Positions 1 to 8,898 of a DNA stretch of 64,000 nt are shown here, one piece after another. The notes under the pieces are model-generated. The model was given only the letters and a program-made list of their open reading frames with translations, was not told where the DNA came from and made no database searches. The stretch lies in the NCBI RefSeq assembly GCF_000424985.1, contig NZ_AUKX01000010.1:49597-113596 (forward strand). Direction: 5' to 3'. The stretch is from Arenibacter latericius DSM 15913 (lineage in GTDB: Bacteria > Bacteroidota > Bacteroidia > Flavobacteriales > Flavobacteriaceae). Position 1 is the stretch's first letter; each line of letters opens with the position of its first letter. Position numbers and translations under genes: made by a program.

Positions 1-1175
1 TTCATCAGGCTATTAAATTCTACATAGTCGGGCTTTTCTACCCCTCCCAAATCCCGTGCTGTAGCCATTACATCTTGTAGGTACACATCAGCTTCCACTT
101 TTTTCCCTTTTGGAATATCTGGTCCAACTACCATTAAGGGAACCCGAATACTATGATCGTACATACTCTGCTTCCCCATAAGGCCATGCTCACCTACGGC
201 CAATCCGTGGTCTGAAGTATAAATGATATAGGTATTATCCATTTGACCGTTCCTTTCCAAGGCTTCCAAAATATCCTTTAACTGATCGTCTAAATGGGTG
301 GTAATGGCGTAATATTCTTGTCGGTTTACTTTTACCGAATATTCAGTTCTTGGGAATGGCGCTAATTTCTCATCTCGTAGCGTTGGTCCGGCTCCCATGG
401 TTTCCGCATAGGGATATTGCGGTAGAAAACTATTTGGAACAGCTATATCCTCTAGGGGATACATTTCTACATATTCTTTTGGCGACTGCCTAGGATCGTG
501 TGGCGCATTAAAGGCGACATACATAAAGAAGGGATTCGTTCTATTAGCCGCGCTATCTAAAAAAGCTACCGCATCTTCCTTTACTAGTTCGCTCCAGTGT
601 TTTCCTCCTTTCCAATATCCGCCAAATTCCTTTTTCCATGGTTTCCAAACCGTATCATGGACATTTAACGGTCTATTATACCCTTCGGGCGTATCAAAGG
701 GCATTCCCCTGAGTACATGCCCCACATGGTTAAAAATGTCCTTTGGTTTTGCATTAACATGCCATTTTCCGGTCATATAGGTATCATAACCAGAAGTCTG
801 CATTAGTTTAGGCCAAGTTTTTTCGGTTTCTTCGTCCTTGGTATATTGGTCGGAAATCTGTTGTGCTCTCCATATAGAGCGACCGCTAATGATCATTGCC
901 CTAGAGGCAACACAAATGGCTCCATTCCAACCGCCCATATTGTAAGCATGGGTAAAAGTAGTTCCTTCTTTCACCAACTTATCCATGGTGGGAGTTATAA
1001 CCTCTTTATTCCCTAAGGCATGCACGTCCTTAAAACTCTGATCGTCTGAAAAGAGAAAAATGATATTTGGTTTTTTATGCTCCTCCAATTCTGGAGTCAC
1101 CTCTTTTTTCCCATCTGGTTTACAGTTGGAAAAGAGGGCACACAGAATAAGCAGTGAGAATATATTCCTTCTCAT
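1..1175 (-). CDS. Family S1 sulfatase, C-terminus cut by window edge
   Basis: The frame is open from an ATG at 1175 to the left edge, so about 391 N-terminal residues are visible and the C-terminus is missing. An N-terminal hydrophobic stretch ending near Cys18 suggests export and possibly lipid anchoring, although the residue before the Cys (Asn) is not a classical lipobox. Asp44-Asp45 in FSDDQ fit the metal site. C88-V-A-S-R92 is the formylglycine signature (C-x-P/A-x-R), so the enzyme needs a sulfatase-maturing enzyme, which is not in this window. GKWHVNAKP and the later SDHG motif also fit the family. It is the last visible gene of the leftward fucose operon, 119 bp after the FAH-family gene. 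The likely role is removal of sulfate esters from algal glycan in the periplasm. The S1 subfamily and the sulfate position cannot be assigned by eye. Confidence 0.9.
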   Translation of the reverse strand, partial: MRRNIFSLLILCALFSNCKPDGKKEVTPELEEHKKPNIIFLFSDDQSFKDVHALGNKEVITPTMDKLVKEGTTFTHAYNMGGWNGAICVASRAMIISGRSIWRAQQISDQYTKDEETEKTWPKLMQTSGYDTYMTGKWHVNAKPKDIFNHVGHVLRGMPFDTPEGYNRPLNVHDTVWKPWKKEFGGYWKGGKHWSELVKEDAVAFLDSAANRTNPFFMYVAFNAPHDPRQSPKEYVEMYPLEDIAVPNSFLPQYPYAETMGAGPTLRDEKLAPFPRTEYSVKVNRQEYYAITTHLDDQLKDILEALERNGQMDNTYIIYTSDHGLAVGEHGLMGKQSMYDHSIRVPLMVVGPDIPKGKKVEADVYLQDVMATARDLGGVEKPDYVEFNSLM

Positions 1176-1246
1176 TTCATATAGAGTTTATGCGAATGCT
1201 TTTTTTATTGGTCGATTTTCATCGTACCAAGTTTTATTAAATTTAG

Positions 1247-1277
1247 ATTGCCCTCATACAAATCCTATGAGGGCAAT
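1247..1277 (-). terminator. Strong hairpin downstream of the FAH-family gene
   Basis: A perfect 12-bp inverted repeat (ATTGCCCTCATA at 1247-1258, TATGAGGGCAAT at 1266-1277) with a 7-nt loop lies 18 bp after the stop of the FAH-family gene and before the next sulfatase. On the minus strand it is followed by an A/T-rich tract, not a clean T run. It may therefore be an attenuator, or protect the upstream mRNA 3' end inside the operon, and need not be a full terminator. Confidence 0.6.
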
Positions 1278-1294
1278 ACTTCTAAATCTAATTA

Positions 1295-2152
1295 TTATCC
1301 TTGGTAGGCTCTTGCTGTTTGCTTAGAGGTTCCCAATCCTTCAATCCCTAATTCAACCACATCACCTGGTTTTAAGTATTTAGGAGGATTAAATCCTAGT
1401 CCAACCCCAAACGGAGTACCAGTAGAAATAATATCCCCTGGCAATAGGGTCATAAACTGACTGATATAACTCACTACTTCCTGAATGTTAAAAATAAAGT
1501 CGGATGTAGAACTATCTTGTACTTTCTCTCCGTTCAACTTTAACCAAAGGTTTAGGTTATTAGGATCTTTAATTTCGTCTTTTGTAGCTATAAAAGGACC
1601 AACTGGAGCAAAGGTGTCACAGCTCTTCCCTTTTACCCACTGACCTTCACGTTCTGTCTGAAATTCTCTTTCGCTATAATCGTTATGCAGCACGTAACCA
1701 GCAACATGGTCTAGCGCATTTTCTTCTGAAACATAGGAAGCCTTTTTACCGATAACCACCGCTAATTCTACTTCCCAATCTGTTTTCACACTGTTTTTAG
1801 GGATAATAACGTCATCGTTAGGACCTACTATAGCAGAGGTGGCTTTAAAGAAAAGAACTGGTTCTTTAGGTACTGCCATTCCACTTTCAGCTGCGTGTTT
1901 CGCATAATTAAGTCCAACACATACAATCTTTGAAGGTCTAACCAAAGGAGCTCCTAAACGAACGCTATCGTCCACTTTAGGGCAGCTACTTTCATTTTCT
2001 TCCAACCATTTTTTTAATTGCTCTATTCCGTCAGTTCCAAAGAAATCCTCATTGTAATCCCTTCCAAAAGCAGATACGTCTAACCTAGTACCATTTTCCA
2101 ATTGCACACCAGGTTTTTCTTTTCCTACCTCTCCAAATCGAATTAATTTCAT
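1295..2152 (-). CDS. FAH-family hydrolase, probable 2,4-diketo-3-deoxy-L-fuconate hydrolase
   Basis: This 285-residue protein has the fumarylacetoacetate-hydrolase fold. An N-terminal cap domain is followed by a catalytic domain with GLNYAKHA, the acidic metal-binding segment in TDWEVELAVVIGK, the HNDYSERE motif and KSCDTFAP. Family members cleave C-C bonds of diketo acids with a divalent metal. The same operon encodes L-fuconate dehydratase and an SDR dehydrogenase, so the expected reaction is the last step of non-phosphorylated L-fucose oxidation, 2,4-diketo-3-deoxy-L-fuconate to pyruvate plus L-lactate. It has no signal peptide and is cytoplasmic. Other FAH-fold reactions such as ureidoglycolate lyase or homoprotocatechuate decarboxylation are possible from sequence alone; the context favours the fucose role. 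Confidence 0.88.
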   Translation of the reverse strand: MKLIRFGEVGKEKPGVQLENGTRLDVSAFGRDYNEDFFGTDGIEQLKKWLEENESSCPKVDDSVRLGAPLVRPSKIVCVGLNYAKHAAESGMAVPKEPVLFFKATSAIVGPNDDVIIPKNSVKTDWEVELAVVIGKKASYVSEENALDHVAGYVLHNDYSEREFQTEREGQWVKGKSCDTFAPVGPFIATKDEIKDPNNLNLWLKLNGEKVQDSSTSDFIFNIQEVVSYISQFMTLLPGDIISTGTPFGVGLGFNPPKYLKPGDVVELGIEGLGTSKQTARAYQG

Positions 2153-2241
2153 CTTCTTATTATTTTAAATTACTGTTCCTTTTAACTTATTTCAATTATT
2201 TCATACAAAGCGCATACTCTCTCTTGGCGAAAACATATCTA

Positions 2242-2293
2242 AATACTTAATAATCAATACTATGTACTCAATACTTTGTACTTTGTACTCACT
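2242..2293. repeat. Degenerate TACT-rich tandem repeat, copy 1
   Basis: The spacer between the FAH-family gene and the sulfatase holds several TACTnTGTACT/TACTCAATACT units. The 18-mer TACTCAATACTTTGTACT at 2265-2282 recurs exactly at 6425-6442 in another spacer of the same operon. Both copies lie directly after the stop codon of an upstream or neighbouring gene. The function is unknown; they could be slippage-prone spacers or a small dispersed repeat. Confidence 0.7.
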
Positions 2294-2295
2294 CC

Positions 2296-3894
2296 TCACA
2301 TCTCCTCACCAAACACTTCCAATTGCTTCCAATTCTTACTTCCATAACCTTCTGGGTCGTTCTCTTGATTTTCCCCAGGCGTACTTCTTCCATTCTTAAT
2401 ATAGGCAACCATCAATTGAGTAAGTTCTTTTTCCACTTCCTCAAACTGTCCATAAAGATTAGTTGATTCTTTTGGATCATTAGCTAAGTCATATAACTGG
2501 AATTTAGGAAGCTCCCCAATATTTTCCGAATTTGGCTTGGGATCACTCCAACCTCCCGAACCCGGACTAAATATCATTTTCCAATTCTCTTTTCTAATCG
2601 CAAAACTTCCGTTTATAGAATGGTGTACGGTAGCCTCTCTTGTATAGGCTTCAGAATTGGCATCATTTAGTAAGGGTAAAATAGAAAAACTATCTTCTCC
2701 CTCATTATCCTTTAAATCTACCCCAACAATATCTGCACATGTAGCTAAGAGGTCGGTAGTACAGATCGTTTTATTGGAAACTGAACCCGGCTTTATCGTG
2801 GATGGCCATTTTACCATAAACGGCACTCGGTGTCCTCCTTCAAAAATATCGGCCTTGTGACCTCTATAGATTCCGTTAGGACTATGCCCTTTTGCTAGCA
2901 TCTCATTAATATCTGCTGCAGGTGAACAGCCATTATCGCTCGTAAAGATAACGATAGTATTATTTTCTATACCCGATTCTTTAATGGCATCTGCCAACTG
3001 CCCCATATAAGAATCTATCAGCATCATAAAATCCCCATAGGGATTTAAATTACTTTTTCCTGCCCATTCTTCGGTGGGCAAAATTGGGGTATGTGGTGAT
3101 GGGAGTGCCAAGTATAAAAAGAAAGGGTTTTCACTTGTGGATTTTTGTTTGACATAGTCAATAGACCTTCTAAAAAAATTTGGGGTAACATCCTCAAAAT
3201 CGAAGTCACGCGCCGTAGGGCCTTTTCGCCACCACCCATATTTATCTTTGCTTTCGGTAACCGTATCGGGTACCATAGTAGGCATTCCATTTTCTACATA
3301 AACATAAGGGGCCATATCTAGCGACCCGCTATGGCCGTAAGAATAGGTAAAGCCTAAATCTTTGGGTGAATTCTTTACTGGTTTTGAAAAATCAATATTT
3401 TCAAAATCGTTTGGATTCCAACCATCACCAGATTCTACATTAGGGTCTTTAAGAGCCCAGTCCCATCCCAGATGCCATTTTCCAATGAAAGCCGTTTCAT
3501 ATCCTTCCTTTTGTAATAATGAAGCAACAGTAGTCCTATTATTAGGGATAAGCGCCTTAGAGTTCCCGGTAAGCACACTGCTTTTTAAAGGACTTCTCCA
3601 ATTATACCTTCCTGTTATAATCCCGTAACGAGTAGGAGTACATACTGCAGAGGAGGTATGCGCATCCGTAAACCGCATTCCTTGTTTAGCAATAGCATCT
3701 AGATTTGGAGTCTTTATTTTACCATCAGGATTAAAAATAGCGATATCTCCATAACCAAGGTCATCGGCAAGCACATAGATTATATTAGGCAATGTTTCCT
3801 CTTTTACTGCCATTTTCTTGCTTGTAGAACCACAAGAAATTAATGACCAGGCCATTATTACCAAAATTAAACAACTTAAAAATCTACTATTCAT
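2296..3894 (-). CDS. Family S1 sulfatase lipoprotein
   Basis: This 532-residue sulfatase carries a lipoprotein signal with lipobox LISC (Cys21), so it should be anchored in the periplasm or on the outer membrane. The metal-binding Asp pair lies in VLADDLGYGD (Asp44, Asp45). The formylglycine motif is C85-T-P-T-R89, followed by GIITGRYNWR. GKWHLGW, SLDMAPY and FTSDNG further along fit the alkaline-phosphatase-like fold. The YNWRSPLK segment is typical of polysaccharide-locus sulfatases, but the exact S1 subfamily needs a SulfAtlas search. The stop lies 143 bp before the FAH-family gene and the start only 13 bp after the GH141-like gene, so the two are co-transcribed. It probably desulfates fucan oligosaccharides before fucosidase attack. 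Confidence 0.93.
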   Translation of the reverse strand: MNSRFLSCLILVIMAWSLISCGSTSKKMAVKEETLPNIIYVLADDLGYGDIAIFNPDGKIKTPNLDAIAKQGMRFTDAHTSSAVCTPTRYGIITGRYNWRSPLKSSVLTGNSKALIPNNRTTVASLLQKEGYETAFIGKWHLGWDWALKDPNVESGDGWNPNDFENIDFSKPVKNSPKDLGFTYSYGHSGSLDMAPYVYVENGMPTMVPDTVTESKDKYGWWRKGPTARDFDFEDVTPNFFRRSIDYVKQKSTSENPFFLYLALPSPHTPILPTEEWAGKSNLNPYGDFMMLIDSYMGQLADAIKESGIENNTIVIFTSDNGCSPAADINEMLAKGHSPNGIYRGHKADIFEGGHRVPFMVKWPSTIKPGSVSNKTICTTDLLATCADIVGVDLKDNEGEDSFSILPLLNDANSEAYTREATVHHSINGSFAIRKENWKMIFSPGSGGWSDPKPNSENIGELPKFQLYDLANDPKESTNLYGQFEEVEKELTQLMVAYIKNGRSTPGENQENDPEGYGSKNWKQLEVFGEEM

Positions 3895-3907
3895 ATCCTA
3901 TCAGCAT

Positions 3908-6259
3908 TTAGATTTTTGTGTTTATTATAATTTTCTTTTCCTTTTGATCCCTAATAATGGTAAGGTTTAATTTTCCCATCCAATTATAGGTTTGGTACGC
4001 TTTCATTAGATCTGCCACCGTATCTATTTGGTGTCCTTCTGCTGCAACAATGACATCTCCTTGCTGTAATTCCGAATTTCCAGCGACGGATTCCACTTCA
4101 ATGGATACTAATAAAACACCGGCGGTCTTATTTAATCCGGATGCCGAGCGTTCTGCCATAGTGGTAATGTTCTTTATTTTAGCACCCAACCAATCGAATA
4201 TTGCTTCCTTATCACTGTCCTCTCCAAAAAATAGCTGAGGGTTCTCAGGGGTTTTAGCAAGGGACTTCAATTTATCATTAGTAACTCCAAACTGATCCAT
4301 CTCAAAATTCTTGAATCCAATTTCCAATGCAGGAGAACTTTCTTTAACCTTATAATTCCCGGCTTCTGCATCTATGAACTGAGCCTCACCATACCTACTA
4401 TTGTTATCAACTCCCTTATTTTGAGCGTATAACAAACTTTCTTGGTCCGGGAAAAGATTATAATCCACCTCCTTACCCCAAGCATCCAAACGAATATCCT
4501 TATGCTGTGTAAAAACGATATTATGCTTAAAAACATCTTCACTGTTCTTAAACCATACGTGAGGATGAAATCCGTTATTCAACATGATATTATTTTCTAC
4601 GGTGCGATAAAATCCTTCCCGTAATTTGATACCTCCGTTTAAACAGAGATTGTTATAGATATGATAATTGGAAGAACCGTCATCCAAGTCTATATCCCAT
4701 CCATGATCACAGCGGAATCTATTATTTCTAATAATCGTAGTCTTGATGGCATCCCATTTAGGCATCTCTGGATTATCGGTTACAATCTGATTCATCGTAT
4801 TCCGATTTGGGTGCCAAAAGCGGTCTCTGCCCCAAGAATTAAATGCCCCGTGATCTCCAGATTCCAGTACAGTATTAAAAACATCGTTGTACTCAAGTAT
4901 ATGTCCGCCCCAAGTACCGTCCCCAATATTTATCCCCGCTCTAGGCACATCATAAATACTGTTATGGCTTACGGTTATATCCATCGCCATGGCAATTTGC
5001 ACACCTGCCGTTTGCTTTTCTACTCTTCCCGTACGATGAATTAAATTATTATCTACAACAGAGTTACTAGGATAGGTATTGTTTTTTGGCCCTCTAACAG
5101 AGTCCATTTCTGCTACGGGAACAAATTCACCATACTGAAAGGATGGGGACCGTACTGCTCCGGGGCTTCCTACAAAACTAATACCCGATGCTCCCACGTT
5201 ATGAATATGGTTTTCGGATAGGGTTACCTCCCTATTATAATTACTTACAAAGATGGCATTACCCCCTAGGTTGGTCAGTTCACAATTCTGTAAGCTTACA
5301 TTGTATGTTCCTTCCAAGAAGATCGCTCCTCCTCTGTAGATGGTCCAATCGCTTCTTAGCAAAGGCTCATATTCCTCCATAATAGTACGTTGAGCATGTT
5401 CAAAGCGAATTCCACTTATTCCAATATCACGCACCGGATTTTCCTCAACGCCCACTATCTCTAGTAAGTGCTTTTGTTGAACCCCTTCTATTATGGCATT
5501 CGTAATATCTACTCCTTCTTTAGGCCAGTAAAATAACTTGTAATCCTCATCGAAGAACCACTCTCCTGGAGCGTCCAATTCTTCAAATACATTCTCTACC
5601 ATACGATACCTATTATGCATATCTGAAGGACGGTTATTCTGATGTCCGCCAGACAATATAAGTTCGCCATTTTCATGGATCCCGGTAGAAATGTAATGGA
5701 ATCCTCCCCATTCCCCACTATGCATAGCATGGATTATTGCTCCTTCGGGATTGGACCAAGTTTTAACTATTTCGGGGGATATAGCATCGGCAGCATGACC
5801 TTGCCAGTGCCCTCCATTCTCATTATAATTGGGGTAACGAGCCAATATTTGCTGTTTTCCATCCACAAAAAGCTGATCAAAAATATCCTCTTTTTGTAAT
5901 TGTGCTACCCAGATATTCTCGTTATACTTTTCCCATTTAGGGGTAAGCAGTTTGGATCCTTTAATTATAGTCTTATCTGCACCTTTGCCAACTATTTTTA
6001 AAGGTCCATGTTCTGGTTTAATCCTAATTGGGGAACTTAACCGATGCTCCCCTTCCATTAGGTGAATTGTGAAAGAACCTTGCTCCCCTTCGTTTCTCAA
6101 TTGAACAACGGTATTAAGTCCCTCTTCAATAGTATTAAAAACCAGTTCTCCATTTTTAGATTCACCACCATTGGCAGATATATAAATATCGGATACCGAT
6201 GGGGAACAGCCTATTAAGCATAAGGCTATCATTAAAATAAATGGCACTATTTTTTTCAT
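3908..6259 (-). CDS. GH141-like right-handed beta-helix lipoprotein with C-terminal PDZ domain
   Basis: This 783-residue lipoprotein has a lipobox-type Cys at about residue 18 (ALCLIGC). After an N-terminal beta-rich part, residues of about 250-620 show repeated short N/D-rich turns (for example SVVDNNLIHRTG, ITVSHNSIYDVPRAG, TTIIRNNRFRC) typical of a parallel beta-helix. The arrangement resembles GH141, the family founded on an alpha-L-fucosidase from Bacteroides. Residues of about 700-783 look like a PDZ domain (LQQGDVIVAAEGHQIDTVADL), a module usually found in proteases. Its place between a GH29 fucosidase and a sulfatase supports a role in fucan breakdown, but linkage and substrate are not readable. 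Other beta-helix families, such as polysaccharide lyases, are the main alternative. Confidence 0.8.
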   Translation of the reverse strand: MKKIVPFILMIALCLIGCSPSVSDIYISANGGESKNGELVFNTIEEGLNTVVQLRNEGEQGSFTIHLMEGEHRLSSPIRIKPEHGPLKIVGKGADKTIIKGSKLLTPKWEKYNENIWVAQLQKEDIFDQLFVDGKQQILARYPNYNENGGHWQGHAADAISPEIVKTWSNPEGAIIHAMHSGEWGGFHYISTGIHENGELILSGGHQNNRPSDMHNRYRMVENVFEELDAPGEWFFDEDYKLFYWPKEGVDITNAIIEGVQQKHLLEIVGVEENPVRDIGISGIRFEHAQRTIMEEYEPLLRSDWTIYRGGAIFLEGTYNVSLQNCELTNLGGNAIFVSNYNREVTLSENHIHNVGASGISFVGSPGAVRSPSFQYGEFVPVAEMDSVRGPKNNTYPSNSVVDNNLIHRTGRVEKQTAGVQIAMAMDITVSHNSIYDVPRAGINIGDGTWGGHILEYNDVFNTVLESGDHGAFNSWGRDRFWHPNRNTMNQIVTDNPEMPKWDAIKTTIIRNNRFRCDHGWDIDLDDGSSNYHIYNNLCLNGGIKLREGFYRTVENNIMLNNGFHPHVWFKNSEDVFKHNIVFTQHKDIRLDAWGKEVDYNLFPDQESLLYAQNKGVDNNSRYGEAQFIDAEAGNYKVKESSPALEIGFKNFEMDQFGVTNDKLKSLAKTPENPQLFFGEDSDKEAIFDWLGAKIKNITTMAERSASGLNKTAGVLLVSIEVESVAGNSELQQGDVIVAAEGHQIDTVADLMKAYQTYNWMGKLNLTIIRDQKEKKIIINTKI

Positions 6260-6334
6260 TTCTATTATAAAGTCATCTTACCTACATTCTTTCTACTGGG
6301 TCCTAGGTTCTCAACTATATACATTTAGACTAAC

Positions 6335-6401
6335 CCTACCTTTCGGTAGGCAGGCTCAATCTCTTATCCAATCGGTGGCGGAGTTTATCTGCCCATGGCA
6401 G
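6335..6401. repeat. REP-like pair of short palindromes
   Basis: Two small GC-rich palindromes occur in this spacer: CCTACC-TTTC-GGTAGG (6335-6350) and CTGCC-CAT-GGCAG (6389-6401). The segment GTAGGCAGGCT (6346-6356) recurs in reverse orientation as AGCCTGCCTAC at 25777-25787. This resembles the dispersed intergenic palindromes common in Flavobacteriaceae. It could also act as a minus-strand hairpin after the GH29 gene. Confidence 0.5.
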
Positions 6402-6420
6402 GCGTAGTCGAAGCCACATC

Positions 6421-6464
6421 TCAATACTCAATACTTTGTACTCAATACTTAGTACTTAATACTA
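6421..6464. repeat. Degenerate TACT-rich tandem repeat, copy 2
   Basis: Units of the TACTCAATACT/TACTTAGTACT type run up to the stop codon of the GH29 gene. The 18-mer at 6425-6442 is identical to the one at 2265-2282. See that entry for the possible meaning. Confidence 0.7.
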
Positions 6465-6469
6465 TCTAA

Positions 6470-8713
6470 TCAGTCTACCAAAAAATCGACCTCAGCGATT
6501 GCTGCAACTTTACCGCCACCTGCAATTTCTTTAGACTCCACTCTGATATATCTTGTGGTAATGGCAGATTTAAAGTCATGCTTTCTTGTCACCGGATCAT
6601 TTATCAGGTTTCCAAATTCAAAATCTTCTACCGCTTTCCAAGATTTTCCATCAGCACTAGATAGTATTCTACCCTGCTGAATCATTCCTTCCGAAGACAC
6701 AGTTTGTGGAGTATAAGTAAACCCTTTAATAGTATACTCTTGTCCTAGATCTATATTGATATAATGTGGAGCTCCTTTATCTCCAGATTTCCAGAAAGTA
6801 GCGGGATTCCCATCAAAAGCCTTTTCTGCTGTTTGATCTCCTGTGTGGCTGTCTGCCCCCAATGATTTCCAATCCTTTTTAATTATGCCAAACTCTGTAC
6901 TGGTTACGCTTCCCATTTGATCCTTTATTTGGGATACCGCGTTTATCTCTCCCGAAGGGAACATAAAGCTTTCGGTATAAATAGGGGAATCTGCTGTTGG
7001 AGTAGATCCATCCTTGGTATACCTAATTGTATACTCACCATTTAAATTCCCACTAATATCCTGACCGTGAGGTTTCCATCCAAAATCTTCCTTTTTAGGA
7101 GCAATTGTCACCATTCCATCAACATTTCTTTCTATAGTAAGTTGCGGAGGGCGCGTATTATAATAATAGGCACCAGCAAAAGAAATTGCAGGATACCATC
7201 TAGATTGCGTTAGCCTTACCCTTAGCTTATTAGTAGTTACTTCCTGGAATCTTAAAATTCTCTTATACCCAATATTAGTAGATACCGCTATTTCTTTCCA
7301 CTCATTATCTATCCAAGCATCCAAAGCATGTTTTTCTACTCTTTCTCCATGGGTAGCAATCGCTTCTTGCAGCACAAATCTATTAAGGGTAATCGGATTT
7401 TTTGTGCTTATGATTATTTCACTATTCTCCTTATCGAACACCTCAAAACTTTCCGTATTCGCATCCAAGATATTATTAGGGCCATCTGAACCGTCCAATA
7501 AATTATTGGTATAGGTTTCTTTTATTCGTTGCCCTACCTCTTTTAATACTCTAACATCTTCCGGAGAAAATTTCCCTTCCCTATTTGGGGGAATATTTAG
7601 TAGGAAGGTAGAATTGCCACCTACTGATCTCTCGTAAATATCAAAAACATCGTCTGTACTACGCACCTTCTGATCGGTATCGTCCCTATAAAACCAGCCT
7701 TCTCTTATAGAAGTATTGATTTCTGCTTGTTGATAATGCAAAAACTTAGCGTTATAGAGTTTTTCACGACTTCCTATATCTTCAGCAGTTATATCATCAA
7801 ATCTGTTTAGGTTTGCTGGATCCTCCAGGTACGGAATAACATTCCACTCGGTATCTCTAGTATCTCCTGCCTCATTACCACACCAACGAATATCCTCTTT
7901 TCCGAAAATTACCGTTTCTGGCGCCAATGTTCTTATCAATTCTTTCCAAGCTAGGTAATTATAGGTCTGTCCTCCCTTGCGTTTCGGGTGAGCACCGTCA
8001 AACCATACTTCGTGTATTGGACCGTATTCGGTTAATAGTTCAAAAAGCTGATTTAAGAAATACTCGTTATAATCATCAACCTTAAAAGTAAAAGTGGTCT
8101 TATTTTCAAAAGGCCTACCTTCTACTGGTCTTGGAATGGTGCGTTCTGTATATTCACTTAAGTTTCCATAAAGTCCTTCCTCATTTTCTATCTGATACAG
8201 GTCTGCTGGAGACAAATACACCCCTAATTTAAGACCGTACTTTTTACATGATTCTGAAAGTTCCCTTAACACATCACCCTTACCATCTTTAAAAGGAGTA
8301 GACATTATCCCGTGATCGGTATACCTACTTTGCCAAAGCACAAATCCGTCGTGATGCTTTACTGTAAGGATTACCTTTTTCATTCCGGCATCGCTCATGG
8401 CCTTAACCCATTGATCTGTGTCCAAATTTTTAAGATCGAATATCTTGGGATCCTCCATTCCATTCCCCCATTCCATTCTAGTAAAAGTGTTTGGGCCAAA
8501 ATGGATAAACGCAATAAATTCGTTTTTTAAGGCCTCGTACTGGTTAGGCGTAGGAACTACATGCGCCGCTTTTAAAATAATGGAATCCTTGGTATCTGTA
8601 TCCTTCACAGGAATAGTACTGGAAACTGGCATTATCAAAGCATCGAACTTTGGTTTTTGAGCACAAGCCGATAAAAAAACTGCTATGGCTAAAAATTGAA
8701 ATATTTTATTCAT
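6470..8713 (-). CDS. GH29 alpha-L-fucosidase lipoprotein with F5/8-type C domain
   Basis: This 747-residue lipoprotein has a lipobox-type Cys17 (FLSAC). The GH29 catalytic barrel spans about residues 45-400. It includes FIHFGPNTF, TVKHHDGFVLW and GPIHEVWFDG, where Asp239 is the expected nucleophile. NSTFLLNIPPNREG closes the barrel. A beta-sandwich follows (about 400-520), then a chitobiase-C-terminal-like segment (about 520-605) and an F5/8 type C (discoidin) carbohydrate-binding domain (about 615-747). The reaction is exo-cleavage of alpha-L-fucosyl residues with retention. It is the third gene of the leftward operon, 185 bp after the SDR gene across a repeat-bearing spacer. The acid/base residue cannot be assigned by eye, so the GH29-A or GH29-B type is left open. 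Confidence 0.93.
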   Translation of the reverse strand: MNKIFQFLAIAVFLSACAQKPKFDALIMPVSSTIPVKDTDTKDSIILKAAHVVPTPNQYEALKNEFIAFIHFGPNTFTRMEWGNGMEDPKIFDLKNLDTDQWVKAMSDAGMKKVILTVKHHDGFVLWQSRYTDHGIMSTPFKDGKGDVLRELSESCKKYGLKLGVYLSPADLYQIENEEGLYGNLSEYTERTIPRPVEGRPFENKTTFTFKVDDYNEYFLNQLFELLTEYGPIHEVWFDGAHPKRKGGQTYNYLAWKELIRTLAPETVIFGKEDIRWCGNEAGDTRDTEWNVIPYLEDPANLNRFDDITAEDIGSREKLYNAKFLHYQQAEINTSIREGWFYRDDTDQKVRSTDDVFDIYERSVGGNSTFLLNIPPNREGKFSPEDVRVLKEVGQRIKETYTNNLLDGSDGPNNILDANTESFEVFDKENSEIIISTKNPITLNRFVLQEAIATHGERVEKHALDAWIDNEWKEIAVSTNIGYKRILRFQEVTTNKLRVRLTQSRWYPAISFAGAYYYNTRPPQLTIERNVDGMVTIAPKKEDFGWKPHGQDISGNLNGEYTIRYTKDGSTPTADSPIYTESFMFPSGEINAVSQIKDQMGSVTSTEFGIIKKDWKSLGADSHTGDQTAEKAFDGNPATFWKSGDKGAPHYINIDLGQEYTIKGFTYTPQTVSSEGMIQQGRILSSADGKSWKAVEDFEFGNLINDPVTRKHDFKSAITTRYIRVESKEIAGGGKVAAIAEVDFLVD

Positions 8714-8825
8714 TTTATTATTCTTTCACTTTTCGTTGATCGAAATTATTACCAATACGCACTCTGGTTATGCTATCAAATTGAGCAATCACCGCATTAA
8801 TATATCTCCAAATTGACACATTGAC

Positions 8826-8878
8826 TCATTGGTACATTGGTACATTCACTAATTGGTACACTGGTTCACTAATCAATT
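8826..8878. repeat. Degenerate ATTGGTAC tandem repeat
   Basis: The spacer between the SDR and GH29 genes holds about four imperfect ATTGGTAC units (CATTGGTAC, CATTGGTAC, AATTGGTAC, CACTGGTTC) spaced 8 to 18 bp apart. It is the third repeat-bearing spacer in this operon but its unit differs from the TACT repeats at 2242 and 6421. No function is evident. Confidence 0.6.
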
Positions 8879-8898
8879 GCTACATTAACCCAATAATC

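Noticed and set aside
2242..8878. CRISPR-like array
   Set aside because: Repeats are short, degenerate and without regular spacers, and no cas genes are nearby.
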